A stretch of DNA of 64,000 nucleotides from Sporosarcina sp. ACRSM (GCF_022346545.1 NZ_JAKRNU010000003.1:280051-344050), one strand, 5' to 3'; counted from the first letter of the stretch, positions 42,664 to 51,410 are shown. Notes: generated by a model not told the origin, from the letters alone. Numbers and translations: made by a program.

Positions 42664-42805
42664 CACGGGCCCACACGATGTGGGTCATGCAGACGTTGCC
42701 AATCGAACAGCGAAGGGTTCGATTTGCCGTATTTCTGCGATCTTTGCGGAAATTAAGGCACTTTCCTTTTAGGACGCGGCGGTTTTAGTCTGCCTTTCCT
42801 TTGAA
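42664..42805. repeat. Nested palindromic element, copy 2, inside a toxin 5' region
   Basis: It contains the 60-bp core (42701-42760) of the 34.8 kb element with 3 mismatches, flanked by GCAGAC/GTCTGC arms and a GGCCCACA-CGA-TGTGGGTC hairpin. Comparison with the intact toxin copy at 53.8 kb shows it sits between the toxin start codon and the sequence AGTGCCAACCGC that normally lies about 30 bases upstream. Confidence 0.75.
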
Positions 42806-42853
42806 AAAGGTAGTGCCAACCGCCCATCCGCTTTATGCAATTGCACTTTTATT

Positions 42854-43189
42854 TTAATAACCATTTACTGTGAATTGATATAAGCTAAAGACGAACCACG
42901 AAAAGAGAAGGGCATGTGCTACTAAGTTCAGTATGATTGAAGATTTTTTGTAGAGCTTTTTTTTCAAATAAATGAAAACGAAAAGTAAGAACAGCAATTG
43001 TATCAATAACATGGGGATACTAATCACAAGAAAAAGCATAAATTCCTCAGCTTCGGTTAACATATACCCTTTACTCTCGTCCAACCTACTTAGCGCAACC
43101 ACAATTTCAGCGATTTTAGTAGAAACCCATATAAAACAGAGGTTTATTCCGAAAAATAGAAACCCTGTTATCTTGTGAAATCGATTCAA
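42854..43189 (-). CDS. Small membrane protein, hypothetical
   Basis: 111 residues with three hydrophobic segments (residues ~8-30, 50-75 and 88-106) separated by charged loops. No family recognised. It starts at TTG 43189, preceded by GGGAGG at 6-7 bases. It sits in the AT-rich accessory region with the next membrane gene on the same strand, about 50 bases away. Confidence 0.65.
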   Translation of the reverse strand: MNRFHKITGFLFFGINLCFIWVSTKIAEIVVALSRLDESKGYMLTEAEEFMLFLVISIPMLLIQLLFLLFVFIYLKKKLYKKSSIILNLVAHALLFSWFVFSLYQFTVNGY

Positions 43190-43241
43190 AGCAGCACCTC
43201 CCTAGCAACAGTCCATCACTCATTCTGAGATCCTTTCCATT

Positions 43242-43694
43242 TTACTCTTCTTGTACAAAACTGCACCGATTGTTCAATACTAAATCTATTTTTGAAACCA
43301 ACAATAACAAGTGATAGTAGAGATTAGATGCTACTAAGCAGCATATTGAAAAGGGAATAACATCAAATAGGTTAGCATTTTGATTAAGTAGAATTAGAAG
43401 AAGAGCACCAACGAGTGTACCCGCTAATGAATATAAACCAAACCCGAAAAAATAACGTTTCCATTTTGAATTTCTTTGGAACTTTGCAGCTAATTTGTCA
43501 ATCAAAATTGAAATTGGTAATCCCGCAAGTAAATAAACAGGTCCGGCATAAAGAATGACAAAAACAAACGTTTCGGAAAATCCGAAGTAATAAACATTAG
43601 GTTCTCGCTGGGAACTGGGAACAAAGAAAAACCAAGAAAAAATTATTGCAAATAAAATAACAGATAGTACTGCTGTTAAGAGCCTTTTCCTCAT
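43242..43694 (-). CDS. Membrane protein, hypothetical
   Basis: 150 residues with four predicted hydrophobic segments and a basic N-terminus (MRKRLLTAVLSVILF). A short acidic C-terminal tail is present. ATG 43694 has GGAGG 6 bases upstream; the frame opens further to 43733 without a site. No known domain seen. Probably co-transcribed with the small membrane gene downstream. Confidence 0.65.
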   Translation of the reverse strand: MRKRLLTAVLSVILFAIIFSWFFFVPSSQREPNVYYFGFSETFVFVILYAGPVYLLAGLPISILIDKLAAKFQRNSKWKRYFFGFGLYSLAGTLVGALLLILLNQNANLFDVIPFSICCLVASNLYYHLLLLVSKIDLVLNNRCSFVQEE

Positions 43695-43875
43695 CTCATA
43701 CCTCCATAAATAATTCAGGAACCAAAATGACAATCCCTTCCTTTTTAAGTTCCCGAACTTTGATCCATTACGCCTCCGTATAATGGATTTAAAACTAGTT
43801 TTGGGTTGATATAATCCTTTACAAGGTTTAACATTTTATGTAATACGCTAAAAAACAATAAAAGAAGGTCTTTCT

Positions 43876-44832
43876 GTGTTAGAAAAACTAAATAGTTTTC
43901 TCCAAAGATATATTGCTATCTTAACGCCGCTCAGTGTGGTTTTAGGGGTTTTATTAGAAAGTGTTGGGCATCATTTATTATTTCTCGTCACATGGCTTTT
44001 TGCTTTCATGACATTTGCAGGAAGCTTGCATATGAAATTTAAAGACGTGAAGATTTTTGTGAAGCATCCAGTACTCATTGTATTCACCATTGTTTTCCTT
44101 CACCTTTTGATGCCTTTATGGGTTTATTTTTTATCGACTGTCATTTTCGATGACCATTTATTGACTGTCGGTTTTATCGTATCAGTTGCAGTACCTACAG
44201 GTGTATCCAGTGTGATTTGGATCAATATTTGCAGAGGAAATTTGCCGTTAGGCTTATCGATTATTTTGATTAATACGCTACTTACTCCGTTTATCATCCC
44301 AGCAATGCTCCATATCGTTTCAGGTGAACAAATCCATTTAGATGTGGCATCACTGATGCTTAACTTAATTTTAATGATTGTGCTGCCCACTATTGTAGGG
44401 ATTTTAGTGAATGAACTTTCAAAAGGGGAGATACCAAAGAAATATGGAAAGAAACTTTCTCCGATTTCAAAGCTTTGTTTACTGACAGTCATTATGATTA
44501 ATAGTAGTGCGATCGCTCCATACTTGAAAGATTTTAACTTACATTTAATTTCAGTTTTACTGTTAGTGTTTTTCGTAGCTGTCTCGGGTTATGCTTTTGC
44601 TTTACTCATCGGTCGTACTATTTTGAAGGACTATCCTCAAATGATCACCTTAATATTTACCGGAGGCATGAGAAATATTGCACTCGGCGTCATTGTGGCA
44701 ACGACCTATTTTCCAAGTAAAGTAGCCATGCCTGTTGTTTTCGGCATGTTATTTCAACAAGTGTTAGCTTCCGTGTTTAGCAAGATAGCTACAAAAAGTG
44801 CAGTCCCTCTAAATCATCCGCTGAGCTCCTAA
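43876..44832 (+). CDS. Bile acid:sodium symporter (BASS) family protein
   Basis: 318-residue membrane protein with about ten helices. It fits the BASS family: VAVPTGVSSVIW (near residue 105) and GGMRNIALGVIVATTYFP (near 260) correspond to the two crossover-helix regions that bind Na+ and substrate. Bacterial relatives move organic anions such as pantoate or 2-oxoacids. It starts at GTG 43876, 7 bases after GAAGG. It is monocistronic, with a terminator. Confidence 0.85.
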   Translation: MLEKLNSFLQRYIAILTPLSVVLGVLLESVGHHLLFLVTWLFAFMTFAGSLHMKFKDVKIFVKHPVLIVFTIVFLHLLMPLWVYFLSTVIFDDHLLTVGFIVSVAVPTGVSSVIWINICRGNLPLGLSIILINTLLTPFIIPAMLHIVSGEQIHLDVASLMLNLILMIVLPTIVGILVNELSKGEIPKKYGKKLSPISKLCLLTVIMINSSAIAPYLKDFNLHLISVLLLVFFVAVSGYAFALLIGRTILKDYPQMITLIFTGGMRNIALGVIVATTYFPSKVAMPVVFGMLFQQVLASVFSKIATKSAVPLNHPLSS

Positions 44833-44839
44833 ATAGTTG

Positions 44840-44870
44840 GACACCGTTGTTTTGGCGGTGTTCTTTTTTT
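44840..44870 (+). terminator. Terminator of the BASS gene
   Basis: ACACCG/CGGTGT stem with a 9-base loop and a T7 tail. A near-copy (GTTGGACACCGTTGTTTT...) lies at 46208-46240 without a gene before it. Confidence 0.75.
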
Positions 44871-45017
44871 ATTACTACAGATTTTTTGTCTCGTGTGATA
44901 TGGGAACTTCTTTGTCCTTGTTGGACCAACCTGTACTGTTATTTCAAAAAGTAAGAAGTGCTGCCAAAATCGCCATATAATCTTTAACTAAAGCATCAAA
45001 TTAATTCAATCAACAGT

Positions 45018-45236
45018 TCACCTTTTTTCCTCTAAATAATCTCTATATGCTTTTTGAACTTTATCTTCTTTGAGTGTTATAGTTGAAATTCTTTTATGAA
45101 TATCGTTTAGTAAGTACAAGCCCCTAAAAATACAACCTACTACAATCCCCAAAGCAACAATACCTCCAACAGGTCCCATTAATAATAAAATGTAACCCAA
45201 AATAGAACTTGAAATTATTGATAAAAATAATTTCAT
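45018..45236 (-). CDS. Small membrane protein, hypothetical
   Basis: 72 residues: one long or two short hydrophobic segments (residues ~3-38) followed by a charged helical tail (KEDKVQKAYRDYLEEKR). AAGGAGGGG lies 7 bases before ATG 45236. No family recognised. It belongs to the run of small minus-strand genes in the accessory region. Confidence 0.65.
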   Translation of the reverse strand: MKLFLSIISSSILGYILLLMGPVGGIVALGIVVGCIFRGLYLLNDIHKRISTITLKEDKVQKAYRDYLEEKR

Positions 45237-45298
45237 ATAACCCCTCCTTGTGTATTCCTTACTACTAAAAAATCATTCACTTATTAAACTCTACTACC

Positions 45299-45372
45299 TA
45301 ATTAGTCCAATAAGCAAAAAGAGCACTCTAAGCATCTCAACGAATTCAAAGTAAAGCACATCGTTAGTTGAA
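45299..45372 (-). repeat. Conserved 3'-type element, copy A
   Basis: On the minus strand: AACTAACGATGTGCTTTACTT, then GTTGAGATGCTTAGA, CTCTTTTT and a TTGGACTAA end. It is related to the elements at 50.9, 52.3, 54.8 and 56.9 kb. Here it is not directly attached to a gene end. Confidence 0.6.
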
Positions 45373-45655
45373 TAAGAAATCGTTCTACTCCTAATACGTT
45401 CATCGGGACTGAAAGGATTCAACAGTTCTAACTAAGTATCAGTAGTATGGCTAATTGTTAACTTGGTAATGAACAGTGATAAAAAGACTAAAATTCATCA
45501 GGTATGAAGGGGATTATGTATGTAAGAAATTTGCGAACGAAGCCATATATTTTAACCCCGTCCTAAATTTAGAACGGGGTGATGCTTGTTTTATTTTAAA
45601 ATTAAATAGCTTTATTGTCATTTTACTAGAGGAACTGTTAACCATTCAATCCGCC
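45373..45655. other. Intergenic stretch without a credible gene
   Basis: AT-rich DNA between a small membrane gene and the stress protein gene. The only structure is a palindrome ACCCCGT-C-CTAAATTTAG-A-ACGGGGT at 45553-45580, which could be a terminator on either strand. The 68-codon frame here has no ribosome site and runs through the palindrome. Confidence 0.6.
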
Positions 45656-46093
45656 TTACTCTTTGGGATGAAGAAACACTAGGATTTTACCATCCTGAGC
45701 GTCATTAGAATAGCGTTCAGCTTCATCATCTGGCACTCCAATTTCCATAAGAGCATGCTTGAATCCGCCAGCACCAGAGCTGGCCCCTAGGATTGCTCCT
45801 CCAATTGTTGTAATAATAGGACCCGCAGCTAACACAGCGCCAACTCCAGGAATCAATATAGTGGATAATCCTGCTATCACTCCCGCTAAACCAATGGCTC
45901 CTCCAGTTGCAGCTCCGGCAATGGCTCCATCCTTAGTGGAGGGTTTTACTTCCTGTGTGATTTCGGATAGTTCTGTTGTATTTTTAGCAATCACTGAAAT
46001 TTCCTCAGTGGTATAGCCCTTCTCTTTTAAATCTTTCACGACTTCAGCCGCTTGTTGTTCATTTTCATATACGCCAATAACATGATTTTTCAT
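45656..46093 (-). CDS. General stress protein, YflT/GsiB-17M-like
   Basis: 145-residue protein. An N-terminal YflT-type domain (residues ~1-55: HVIGVYENEQQAAEVVKDLK, then GYTTEEISVIAK) and a Gly/Ala-rich segment (~58-115) with repeated GxxxG that looks like a glycine-zipper membrane hairpin, then a short acidic C-terminus with GKILVFLHP. Such proteins belong to the SigB general stress response. It has a good ribosome site (GGGAGG) and a SigB-type promoter. Function unknown beyond stress association. Confidence 0.8.
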   Translation of the reverse strand: MKNHVIGVYENEQQAAEVVKDLKEKGYTTEEISVIAKNTTELSEITQEVKPSTKDGAIAGAATGGAIGLAGVIAGLSTILIPGVGAVLAAGPIITTIGGAILGASSGAGGFKHALMEIGVPDDEAERYSNDAQDGKILVFLHPKE

Positions 46094-46121
46094 TAAAAAT
46101 TACCTCCCAACTATATATCCT

Positions 46122-46147
46122 TTACCCGTTCTTTAGTTTTTCTAGAC
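46122..46147 (-). promoter_or_regulatory. SigB-type promoter of the stress protein gene
   Basis: On the minus strand GTCTAG and GGGTAA are 14 bases apart, close to the SigB consensus GTTTAA-N12-14-GGGWAW, about 30 bases before the start codon. Confidence 0.65.
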
Positions 46148-46335
46148 ATATTTCACCTGTCCTGCAAATGAATTTACTATTGAAGAATAGTATCAGCTCA
46201 AAAATTGTTGGACACCGTTGTTTTGAAGGTGTTTTCTTTTTTTTTCTGACCAACACATTCAATTCAAGGAGGGGGGATGATACACTATTCTATAGCACGA
46301 TTATTTAAAAAATTATGCGAAAGCGGGGAAATTTT

Positions 46336-47463
46336 ATGCGTTTTGAAACGAAGGCTATTCATGTTGGACGCCAGGTTGATAGTTTAACTGGTGCAGTGAC
46401 TACGCCGATCCATCTCTCTACTACATACGAACGGGATATAGATGGAACTTATACAGATGGATTCCTATATAGTCGTGGAGATAATCCGAATCGTCGTGCG
46501 CTGGAGGAGTGCCTTACCTCGCTCGAGGAAGGTCACGATTGCGTTACATACGCATCAGGGATGGCTGCCATCGCATCATTAATTGAAGCACTGCCTTCCG
46601 ATAAACCACGTCGGATCATTATGCCGGACGATATGTATTTTGGTATTCGTTCTCTTATTACTGAAACGGATATTGGTTCAAAGTTTGACTTTGTGATGGT
46701 TGATATGACAGACCTCCAGGAGGTTGAAGAAGCCATAAAAAGTGCACCCACCGGTATGGTTTGGATCGAGACGCCGTCTAATCCACTTGTAAAGGTCACT
46801 GATATTGAAGCTATTGCCAAGCTAGCACAGGAGGGTGGCGCTTACACCGTAGTTGATAATACGTGGCCAACTCCAGTTTTGCAGCTTCCCTTAACGCTTG
46901 GTATTGATTTTTCGCTTCATTCCGTGACGAAATATATAGGAGGTCATAGTGATTTAATGATCGGTGCTGTTATCGCTAAAGCAGATAGTCCGATGTTGAC
47001 CAATCTACGTGCTTGGCAACATTCAAAAGGTGCTGTGCCTTCTCCTTTCGACTGTTGGCTTGCATTACGCGGCGTGCAATCATTAGCCGCGCGTATGAGG
47101 GTCCATTGTTCGAATGCGGCAGAAATTGCAGATTTTTTAGTGCAACATCCGAATGTAGAAGCTGTTCATTACCCTGGACTTGCTAGTCATCCTGGACATT
47201 CTATTGCAGCACGGCAGATGAGCTCGTTCGGTGGTATGCTGTCATTTCAGGTGAAAGGCGGAGAGCGTGAGGCGATGGCTGTTGCAGCAAAGCTACGATT
47301 ATTCATGCGTGCTACAAGTTTAGGGGGCACCCACAGCCTAATCGAGCACCGTTCTTCAGTTGAAGGAAGCGGTACGATGGCTCCAGCTAATCTATTACGG
47401 GTATCGGTTGGAATTGAAAATGTAGAGGATCTGAAAGAAGATTTGATACAAGCTCTTGAATAG
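46336..47463 (+). CDS. Cys/Met-metabolism PLP enzyme (cystathionine synthase/lyase family)
   Basis: 375-residue PLP-dependent enzyme of the transsulfuration family. Key blocks: YSRGDNPNRRALEECLTSLE, YASGMAAI (PLP phosphate), a PSNPLVKVTDI block, and the Schiff-base Lys in HSVTKYIGGHSD (near residue 200). It may act as cystathionine gamma-synthase, beta- or gamma-lyase or methionine gamma-lyase; sequence alone does not separate these. ATG 46336 is 7 bases after GCGGGG; ATG 46315 lacks a site. It is a single gene with a perfect terminator. Confidence 0.88.
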   Translation: MRFETKAIHVGRQVDSLTGAVTTPIHLSTTYERDIDGTYTDGFLYSRGDNPNRRALEECLTSLEEGHDCVTYASGMAAIASLIEALPSDKPRRIIMPDDMYFGIRSLITETDIGSKFDFVMVDMTDLQEVEEAIKSAPTGMVWIETPSNPLVKVTDIEAIAKLAQEGGAYTVVDNTWPTPVLQLPLTLGIDFSLHSVTKYIGGHSDLMIGAVIAKADSPMLTNLRAWQHSKGAVPSPFDCWLALRGVQSLAARMRVHCSNAAEIADFLVQHPNVEAVHYPGLASHPGHSIAARQMSSFGGMLSFQVKGGEREAMAVAAKLRLFMRATSLGGTHSLIEHRSSVEGSGTMAPANLLRVSVGIENVEDLKEDLIQALE

Positions 47464-47497
47464 TTCATACAAATTTCATTCAGACGTCAAAATATAA

Positions 47498-47537
47498 AAC
47501 ACTGGAAATCCATCGATGGATTTCCAGTGTTTTTTTG
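47498..47537 (+). terminator. Perfect palindromic terminator
   Basis: A 17-bp-arm palindrome (AACACTGGAAATCCATC with its complement, 47498-47531), then T6. Confidence 0.92.
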
Positions 47538-47654
47538 TCATTAAATTGCTTTTTAAAAAAATAAATAGCGCCCGATGTCCACTTTTCCACTTCAACTATC
47601 TATATATAGGATGAAGCGACTGATCATAAAAATAATCGAAAGTGGGGCATTGTT

Positions 47655-48458
47655 ATGGAAAAAGGTTGGATTAAATTGCATCGGGAACTGTTGGAAAAGC
47701 CGATTTGGACAGAGGCGACGCCGGAGCAAAAAGTTCTTCTAGTCACTTTATTGATGATGGCCAATCATTGCGAAAAACAGTGGGAATGGAAAGGGAAGCC
47801 GTTGACGGCCCGTCCCGGTCAATTCGTGACGTCTTTGCCATCGCTCGTCCAAAAATGCGGGAAAAATAGCAGCGTCCAGAAAATAAGGACGGCGCTCAAA
47901 CGATTTGCAAAATACGAATTTCTAACAGACGAATCAACACCCCATAATCGACTGATAACCATTGTAAACTGGGGCGTTTATCAAGGTGAAGAGAGGCCTT
48001 CAACAGCCCATTCAACAGACGGGCAACAGACGTCTAACAGACAGTTAACAGCTAACAAGAATGTAAAGAATGTAAAGAATGAAAAGAAAAGTAATAGTCG
48101 CAAACAAGTTTACGACGAATCATCTATTTTTTATCAACTTGCTTATTCACTATTTGACCATATAAAAATGAATCATCCGGGTACATATGAGCCGAATTTT
48201 CAAGAATGGGCCAATGAATTCAGAATGATTATGGAACGGGATCAGCGGACAATCGAACAGGTCAAGCATTTGATGAAATGGTCACAGGCACATTCTTTTT
48301 GGCATAAAGTCATCCTCTCGCCGGCTTCCTTGCGGCGGAATTGGGACCGCATGGTTTTTCAGGTGAAGCAAGAACGGATGAAAGGGCAAATTCGAATTTT
48401 ACCCAAAAAGTCGGTTGAGGAATTTAGGCTAGACCTCACGAAGGGGGAAGACTTATGA
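47655..48458 (+). CDS. Phage-type replication initiation (replisome organiser) protein
   Basis: 267 residues. The N-terminal winged-helix domain (residues ~1-115; GWIKLHRELLEKPIWTEATP) is typical of phage replisome organisers and DnaD-like initiators. A polar low-complexity linker (NKNVKNVKNEKK near 137) joins it to a helical C-terminal domain of the DnaB_2/loader type. It would bind a phage origin and recruit helicase. It overlaps the helicase gene by 4 bases. No phage origin, integrase or structural genes accompany it. Confidence 0.8.
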   Translation: MEKGWIKLHRELLEKPIWTEATPEQKVLLVTLLMMANHCEKQWEWKGKPLTARPGQFVTSLPSLVQKCGKNSSVQKIRTALKRFAKYEFLTDESTPHNRLITIVNWGVYQGEERPSTAHSTDGQQTSNRQLTANKNVKNVKNEKKSNSRKQVYDESSIFYQLAYSLFDHIKMNHPGTYEPNFQEWANEFRMIMERDQRTIEQVKHLMKWSQAHSFWHKVILSPASLRRNWDRMVFQVKQERMKGQIRILPKKSVEEFRLDLTKGEDL

Positions 48459-49714
48459 TTGCAGAAAAAGCGGTGCTTGGCTCGATGCTGAAAGAAAATT
48501 ATTTGATCGCGGAGTCAAACTTATCCACTTCCCAATTTACAGATCCGATAAATCGGATGATCTTTCAGGCGATGGTAGAGCTTCGGAAAGCTGGGAAAAC
48601 CGTCGATCTCATCACGTTGCTCACGTCATACAGTCCACAAGATTTAGGCGGCGCAAATTATTTGAACGACTTGACGAACTATGCGCAGCTTGAACGATTC
48701 GATGATCATGTTGGAGCGTTGTTGGAAGTGTGGCGGGAGCGTGAAAAGAAAAATATACTGCATCTTTCGGCACGAGAAAATTGGTCAATTGATCGCATTA
48801 CGACCGAACTGGCGTTATTGACGGACAATCGTGTGAGTGATCACGCTGACATCTCGTCCATGCTCGTTGAAGTGTACGAGGATCCATTTGTAGAAAAAGA
48901 AATCCAAGACGGAGCACCGTCAGGAATCACAGCGTTGGATGAGATGACAAACGGTTTTCAGGACGGGGAATTGACCATCTTGGCAGCAAGGCCATCCATG
49001 GGAAAGTCGGACGTCATGCTCCATATTGCAAAGCAAGCGGGCTGGAAAGGGTATGTACCGATCCTCTATTCACTCGAAATGTCAAAAGCCAGCTTACGAG
49101 ATCGGCTGATCGCTTCCACTGGACGCTTTTCGAGAAGTCGGATGAGAGATCCATTCAACCTATTAACGGAAAGACAAAAAGAAAACTGGTCGAAAGTCGT
49201 CGGGGTATTGAGTGAAACAAAGATCCAGATTTTCGATCGCAGCAGGCAAACGATTCCGGAAATGCGCATGAAAATACGCAAAACGATGAGTGAATATCAT
49301 GGGTTGAAACCGCTCATTCTAATTGATTATCTGACACTTATTCATTCGGAAGAATACAAGAATAATATGCATTTGCAAGTGTCGGGCATCACGAAGGAAT
49401 TAAAAGCGATGGCACGGGAATTCAATTGCCCCGTCATCACGTTGGCGCAGCTTAGCCGTGCTGTAGAGCAAAGGCAGGACAAGCGTCCAATGATGGCAGA
49501 CTTGCGTGAATCGGGATCCATCGAGGAAGACGCGGATGTCATACTCTTTTTATACCGCGAGGCGTATTACTCGAAAGATGACGACGACCGTGTGATGGAG
49601 CTGATCGTTGCAAAAAATCGGAATGGTCCGGTCGGGACGGCAATCGCGCATTACAACAAATTTACCGGGGAGGTTTTGAGCTATGGGGCAAGTAGTGAAA
49701 GAGCTATTGGCTGA
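48455..49714 (+). CDS. Replicative DNA helicase, DnaB type, phage-like
   Basis: 419-residue DnaB-family helicase. N-terminal helical domain (residues ~1-95), then a RecA-like motor with Walker A RPSMGKSD (near 180), Walker B LILIDYLTL (near 288) and the QLSRAVEQRQDKRPMMADLRE segment near 330 that includes the arginine-finger region. It is slightly shorter than chromosomal DnaC/DnaB (about 450) and coupled to a replisome organiser, so it is phage-derived. The ATG overlaps the preceding gene. Confidence 0.88.
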   Translation: MIAEKAVLGSMLKENYLIAESNLSTSQFTDPINRMIFQAMVELRKAGKTVDLITLLTSYSPQDLGGANYLNDLTNYAQLERFDDHVGALLEVWREREKKNILHLSARENWSIDRITTELALLTDNRVSDHADISSMLVEVYEDPFVEKEIQDGAPSGITALDEMTNGFQDGELTILAARPSMGKSDVMLHIAKQAGWKGYVPILYSLEMSKASLRDRLIASTGRFSRSRMRDPFNLLTERQKENWSKVVGVLSETKIQIFDRSRQTIPEMRMKIRKTMSEYHGLKPLILIDYLTLIHSEEYKNNMHLQVSGITKELKAMAREFNCPVITLAQLSRAVEQRQDKRPMMADLRESGSIEEDADVILFLYREAYYSKDDDDRVMELIVAKNRNGPVGTAIAHYNKFTGEVLSYGASSERAIG

Positions 49715-50126
49715 TGCCGTTACATATGATGAACCGTATTTAGCGCATGCGATTTATTATGCCGTGCAAAAAGGAATCGTGAAGCTGGAAGATCCAGCGA
49801 GCGCGATTCCATATGAACAATTGGATTATGAAGCCATTCAAAAAATGCGGGATGACAACCGCTTGATGATGTGCGGCATAAAGCTTTTCATTATACCCAT
49901 GGGCTCCAAACGATTCGCACTCTATTTGGCAGAAAGAGAGGATGAAGCGCGTGCCGAGCATCATAAAATGTATGGCGAACTCGCGCGAACGATTCGAGAT
50001 GTTAGTGACAAAATGGACGCCGGAGCGTATTGTGAAGACACGCAAAAATGGCAGTCATTCCGGGAAGTGAAGCGGCAAGTGCTTCAGTTTCCGTATTATG
50101 TGGGGGAGATGGGTGGATTAAATTAA
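49683..50126 (+). CDS. Phage-associated hypothetical protein
   Basis: 147-residue soluble, mostly helical protein with many charged residues (YLAEREDEARAEHHKMYGEL near residue 80). It overlaps the helicase gene by 32 bases in another frame, with GGGGAGG upstream of ATG 49683. Position and overlap suggest it belongs to the phage replication module. No domain recognised. Confidence 0.7.
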   Translation: MGQVVKELLADAVTYDEPYLAHAIYYAVQKGIVKLEDPASAIPYEQLDYEAIQKMRDDNRLMMCGIKLFIIPMGSKRFALYLAEREDEARAEHHKMYGELARTIRDVSDKMDAGAYCEDTQKWQSFREVKRQVLQFPYYVGEMGGLN

Positions 50127-50147
50127 ACGGTATGCTGATGCTATAAT
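50118..50147 (+). promoter_or_regulatory. Antitoxin-RNA promoter, copy 2
   Basis: TTAAAT and TATAAT with an 18-base spacer, aligning with the promoters of the other two copies. Confidence 0.55.
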
Positions 50148-50292
50148 AAGAAAAGCTGAACGTCTGCAAACGTCTAGCTGATCACAGTTAACATACCGCG
50201 TGAAGAGCGGTTGGCCAAGGTCGAACAGGTGTTAAACCAAAGAGTAACCCCCATCTTAGTCCTCGTCAAAGGAATGGGCGGTTACTTTTTTG
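50148..50292 (+). ncRNA. Orphan type I antitoxin-like RNA, copy 2
   Basis: It has the same hairpins and terminator (AGTAACCCCCAT...ATGGGCGGTTACTTTTTT) as the other copies. Of the opposing toxin only the last ~8 codons survive (50281-50312), with one A lost in the Lys run so they are out of frame. The RNA side is therefore kept without a toxin. Confidence 0.6.
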
Positions 50293-50326
50293 ATTTGTGA
50301 TAACGATAGCGCCCGTTAATTGAATG

Positions 50327-50836
50327 CTATTTACTTATATAATTGTTTCCCATATATTCTTGGCTACTGAGGACATCTTCAACAATTTTCAGTATTTCAG
50401 TATGGTTTTTTCCGTTATGTAAGTTTTGAACTTCTTTTTCAACCCCATCATTAAAATTTTTCAAGTTCTGCGCAGTACGTCTAAAGCTACTTTCATTCGC
50501 TTCGAGAGCACCACTCCTTAGCCCTAATTCCACATCACCAATCCAAGAAACGAGATTCGGAGGTAAATCTTTCTCATGTGTATCAACCAAACTTCTACTT
50601 TTTGTTATTTCAAATGCTGCTAACATAATCCATTTTTCATAATCGGATGTACTATCGTCTCCATCGTTTAAAAGACTATCTGCATAATGAATTCGATTCA
50701 AGATAGACTCTACTGCTTCTATTAACTCAATTTTTTTATTTTGTTTTTCTACAAAATAATTTATAGCAAAGATGAGATTTAAAGAGATGGATAGGACGAT
50801 AGTGAGAACTAAAAATTTCTTCGATTTTTTCTCCAC
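50327..50836 (-). CDS. Membrane-anchored hypothetical protein
   Basis: 169 residues: basic N-terminus, one transmembrane anchor (residues ~8-28), then a helical extracellular domain rich in charged residues. It starts at GTG 50836 after AGGAGGG. No family recognised. First of a run of small minus-strand genes between 50.3 and 57.8 kb. Confidence 0.65.
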   Translation of the reverse strand: MEKKSKKFLVLTIVLSISLNLIFAINYFVEKQNKKIELIEAVESILNRIHYADSLLNDGDDSTSDYEKWIMLAAFEITKSRSLVDTHEKDLPPNLVSWIGDVELGLRSGALEANESSFRRTAQNLKNFNDGVEKEVQNLHNGKNHTEILKIVEDVLSSQEYMGNNYISK

Positions 50837-50902
50837 TTGCTTAAAATCCCTCCTGAAAAAGCAAAAAACGCTTGTGAAATCTTTACATCAGTCTAAACAA
50901 AC

Positions 50903-50979
50903 CTGTTCTTTAGTTGGACAAGAAAAAAGAGCCATCTAAGCTGCTTAACAAGCTTCAAGTAAAGCACCCATTAATCGAA
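50903..50979 (-). repeat. Conserved 3'-type element, copy B
   Basis: Directly follows the stop of the 48-residue membrane gene. On the minus strand: a GGGTGCTTTACTTGAAG block, GTTAAGCAGCTTAGA, CTCTTTTTT and a GTCCAACTAAA end. It includes an AAGCT/AGCTT hairpin and a T run, so it probably acts as terminator. Confidence 0.65.
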
Positions 50980-50984
50980 GTTGT

Positions 50985-51131
50985 TCACTGAAAAAGTCCA
51001 AAGATCCAAGCTATCAAATACAGTGGAACTGCAACAATTATCATACCAGCAAACAAATAGGCAACCGCCCATATCATAAATTTTAAAACATCGTATACAG
51101 CACCTGCAAAGTCTTTCACAAATCCCAACAA
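50985..51131 (-). CDS. Small membrane protein, 48 residues
   Basis: Short frame with three consecutive TTG codons at its start (51134, 51131, 51128), preceded by GGGAGGAG. The product (LLGFVKDFAGAVYDVLKFMI, then a long hydrophobic stretch ending AWIFGLFQ) is a single or double membrane segment. It has a good ribosome site and its own 3' element, so it is probably real. No family recognised. Confidence 0.55.
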   Translation of the reverse strand: MLGFVKDFAGAVYDVLKFMIWAVAYLFAGMIIVAVPLYLIAWIFGLFQ

Positions 51132-51271
51132 CAATATCTCCTCCCGCCACATATAACTTGGTAATTCCGGTTTAACATTACTTTCCTCTAGGGAAACATA
51201 ATGGAAATAGTTTATTCAACGAGGTTCTATTGGAAGAAATTCGCTTCTTTAGCTCCTTGACTAAGAAATCA

Positions 51272-51331
51272 GTTAGAAGGGGCCTGAATTTTTATATTCT
51301 ATTCGAGAGGGGAGCTAGCGCAGAATAGGGC
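51272..51331. repeat. Dispersed repeat, copy 1
   Basis: The block GAGAGGGGAGCTAGCGCAGA (51301-51320) with its upstream T-rich flank is repeated at 54083-54137 (AGAGGGGAGCTGGCGCAGA). Non-coding. The rest of 51132-51448 holds only small hairpins such as GCTTCG/CGAAGC near 51390. Confidence 0.6.
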
Positions 51332-51410
51332 GTATTCCTTTCTTTCGGATACATTTCATCGTGAGAAAGAAATTTTTCTGCTTCGCTTATCACGAAGCCG
51401 AGGATTTGGT

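Noticed and set aside
45476..45682. 68-codon plus-strand frame
   Set aside because: Runs through a palindrome, lacks a ribosome site and overlaps the stress protein gene end.
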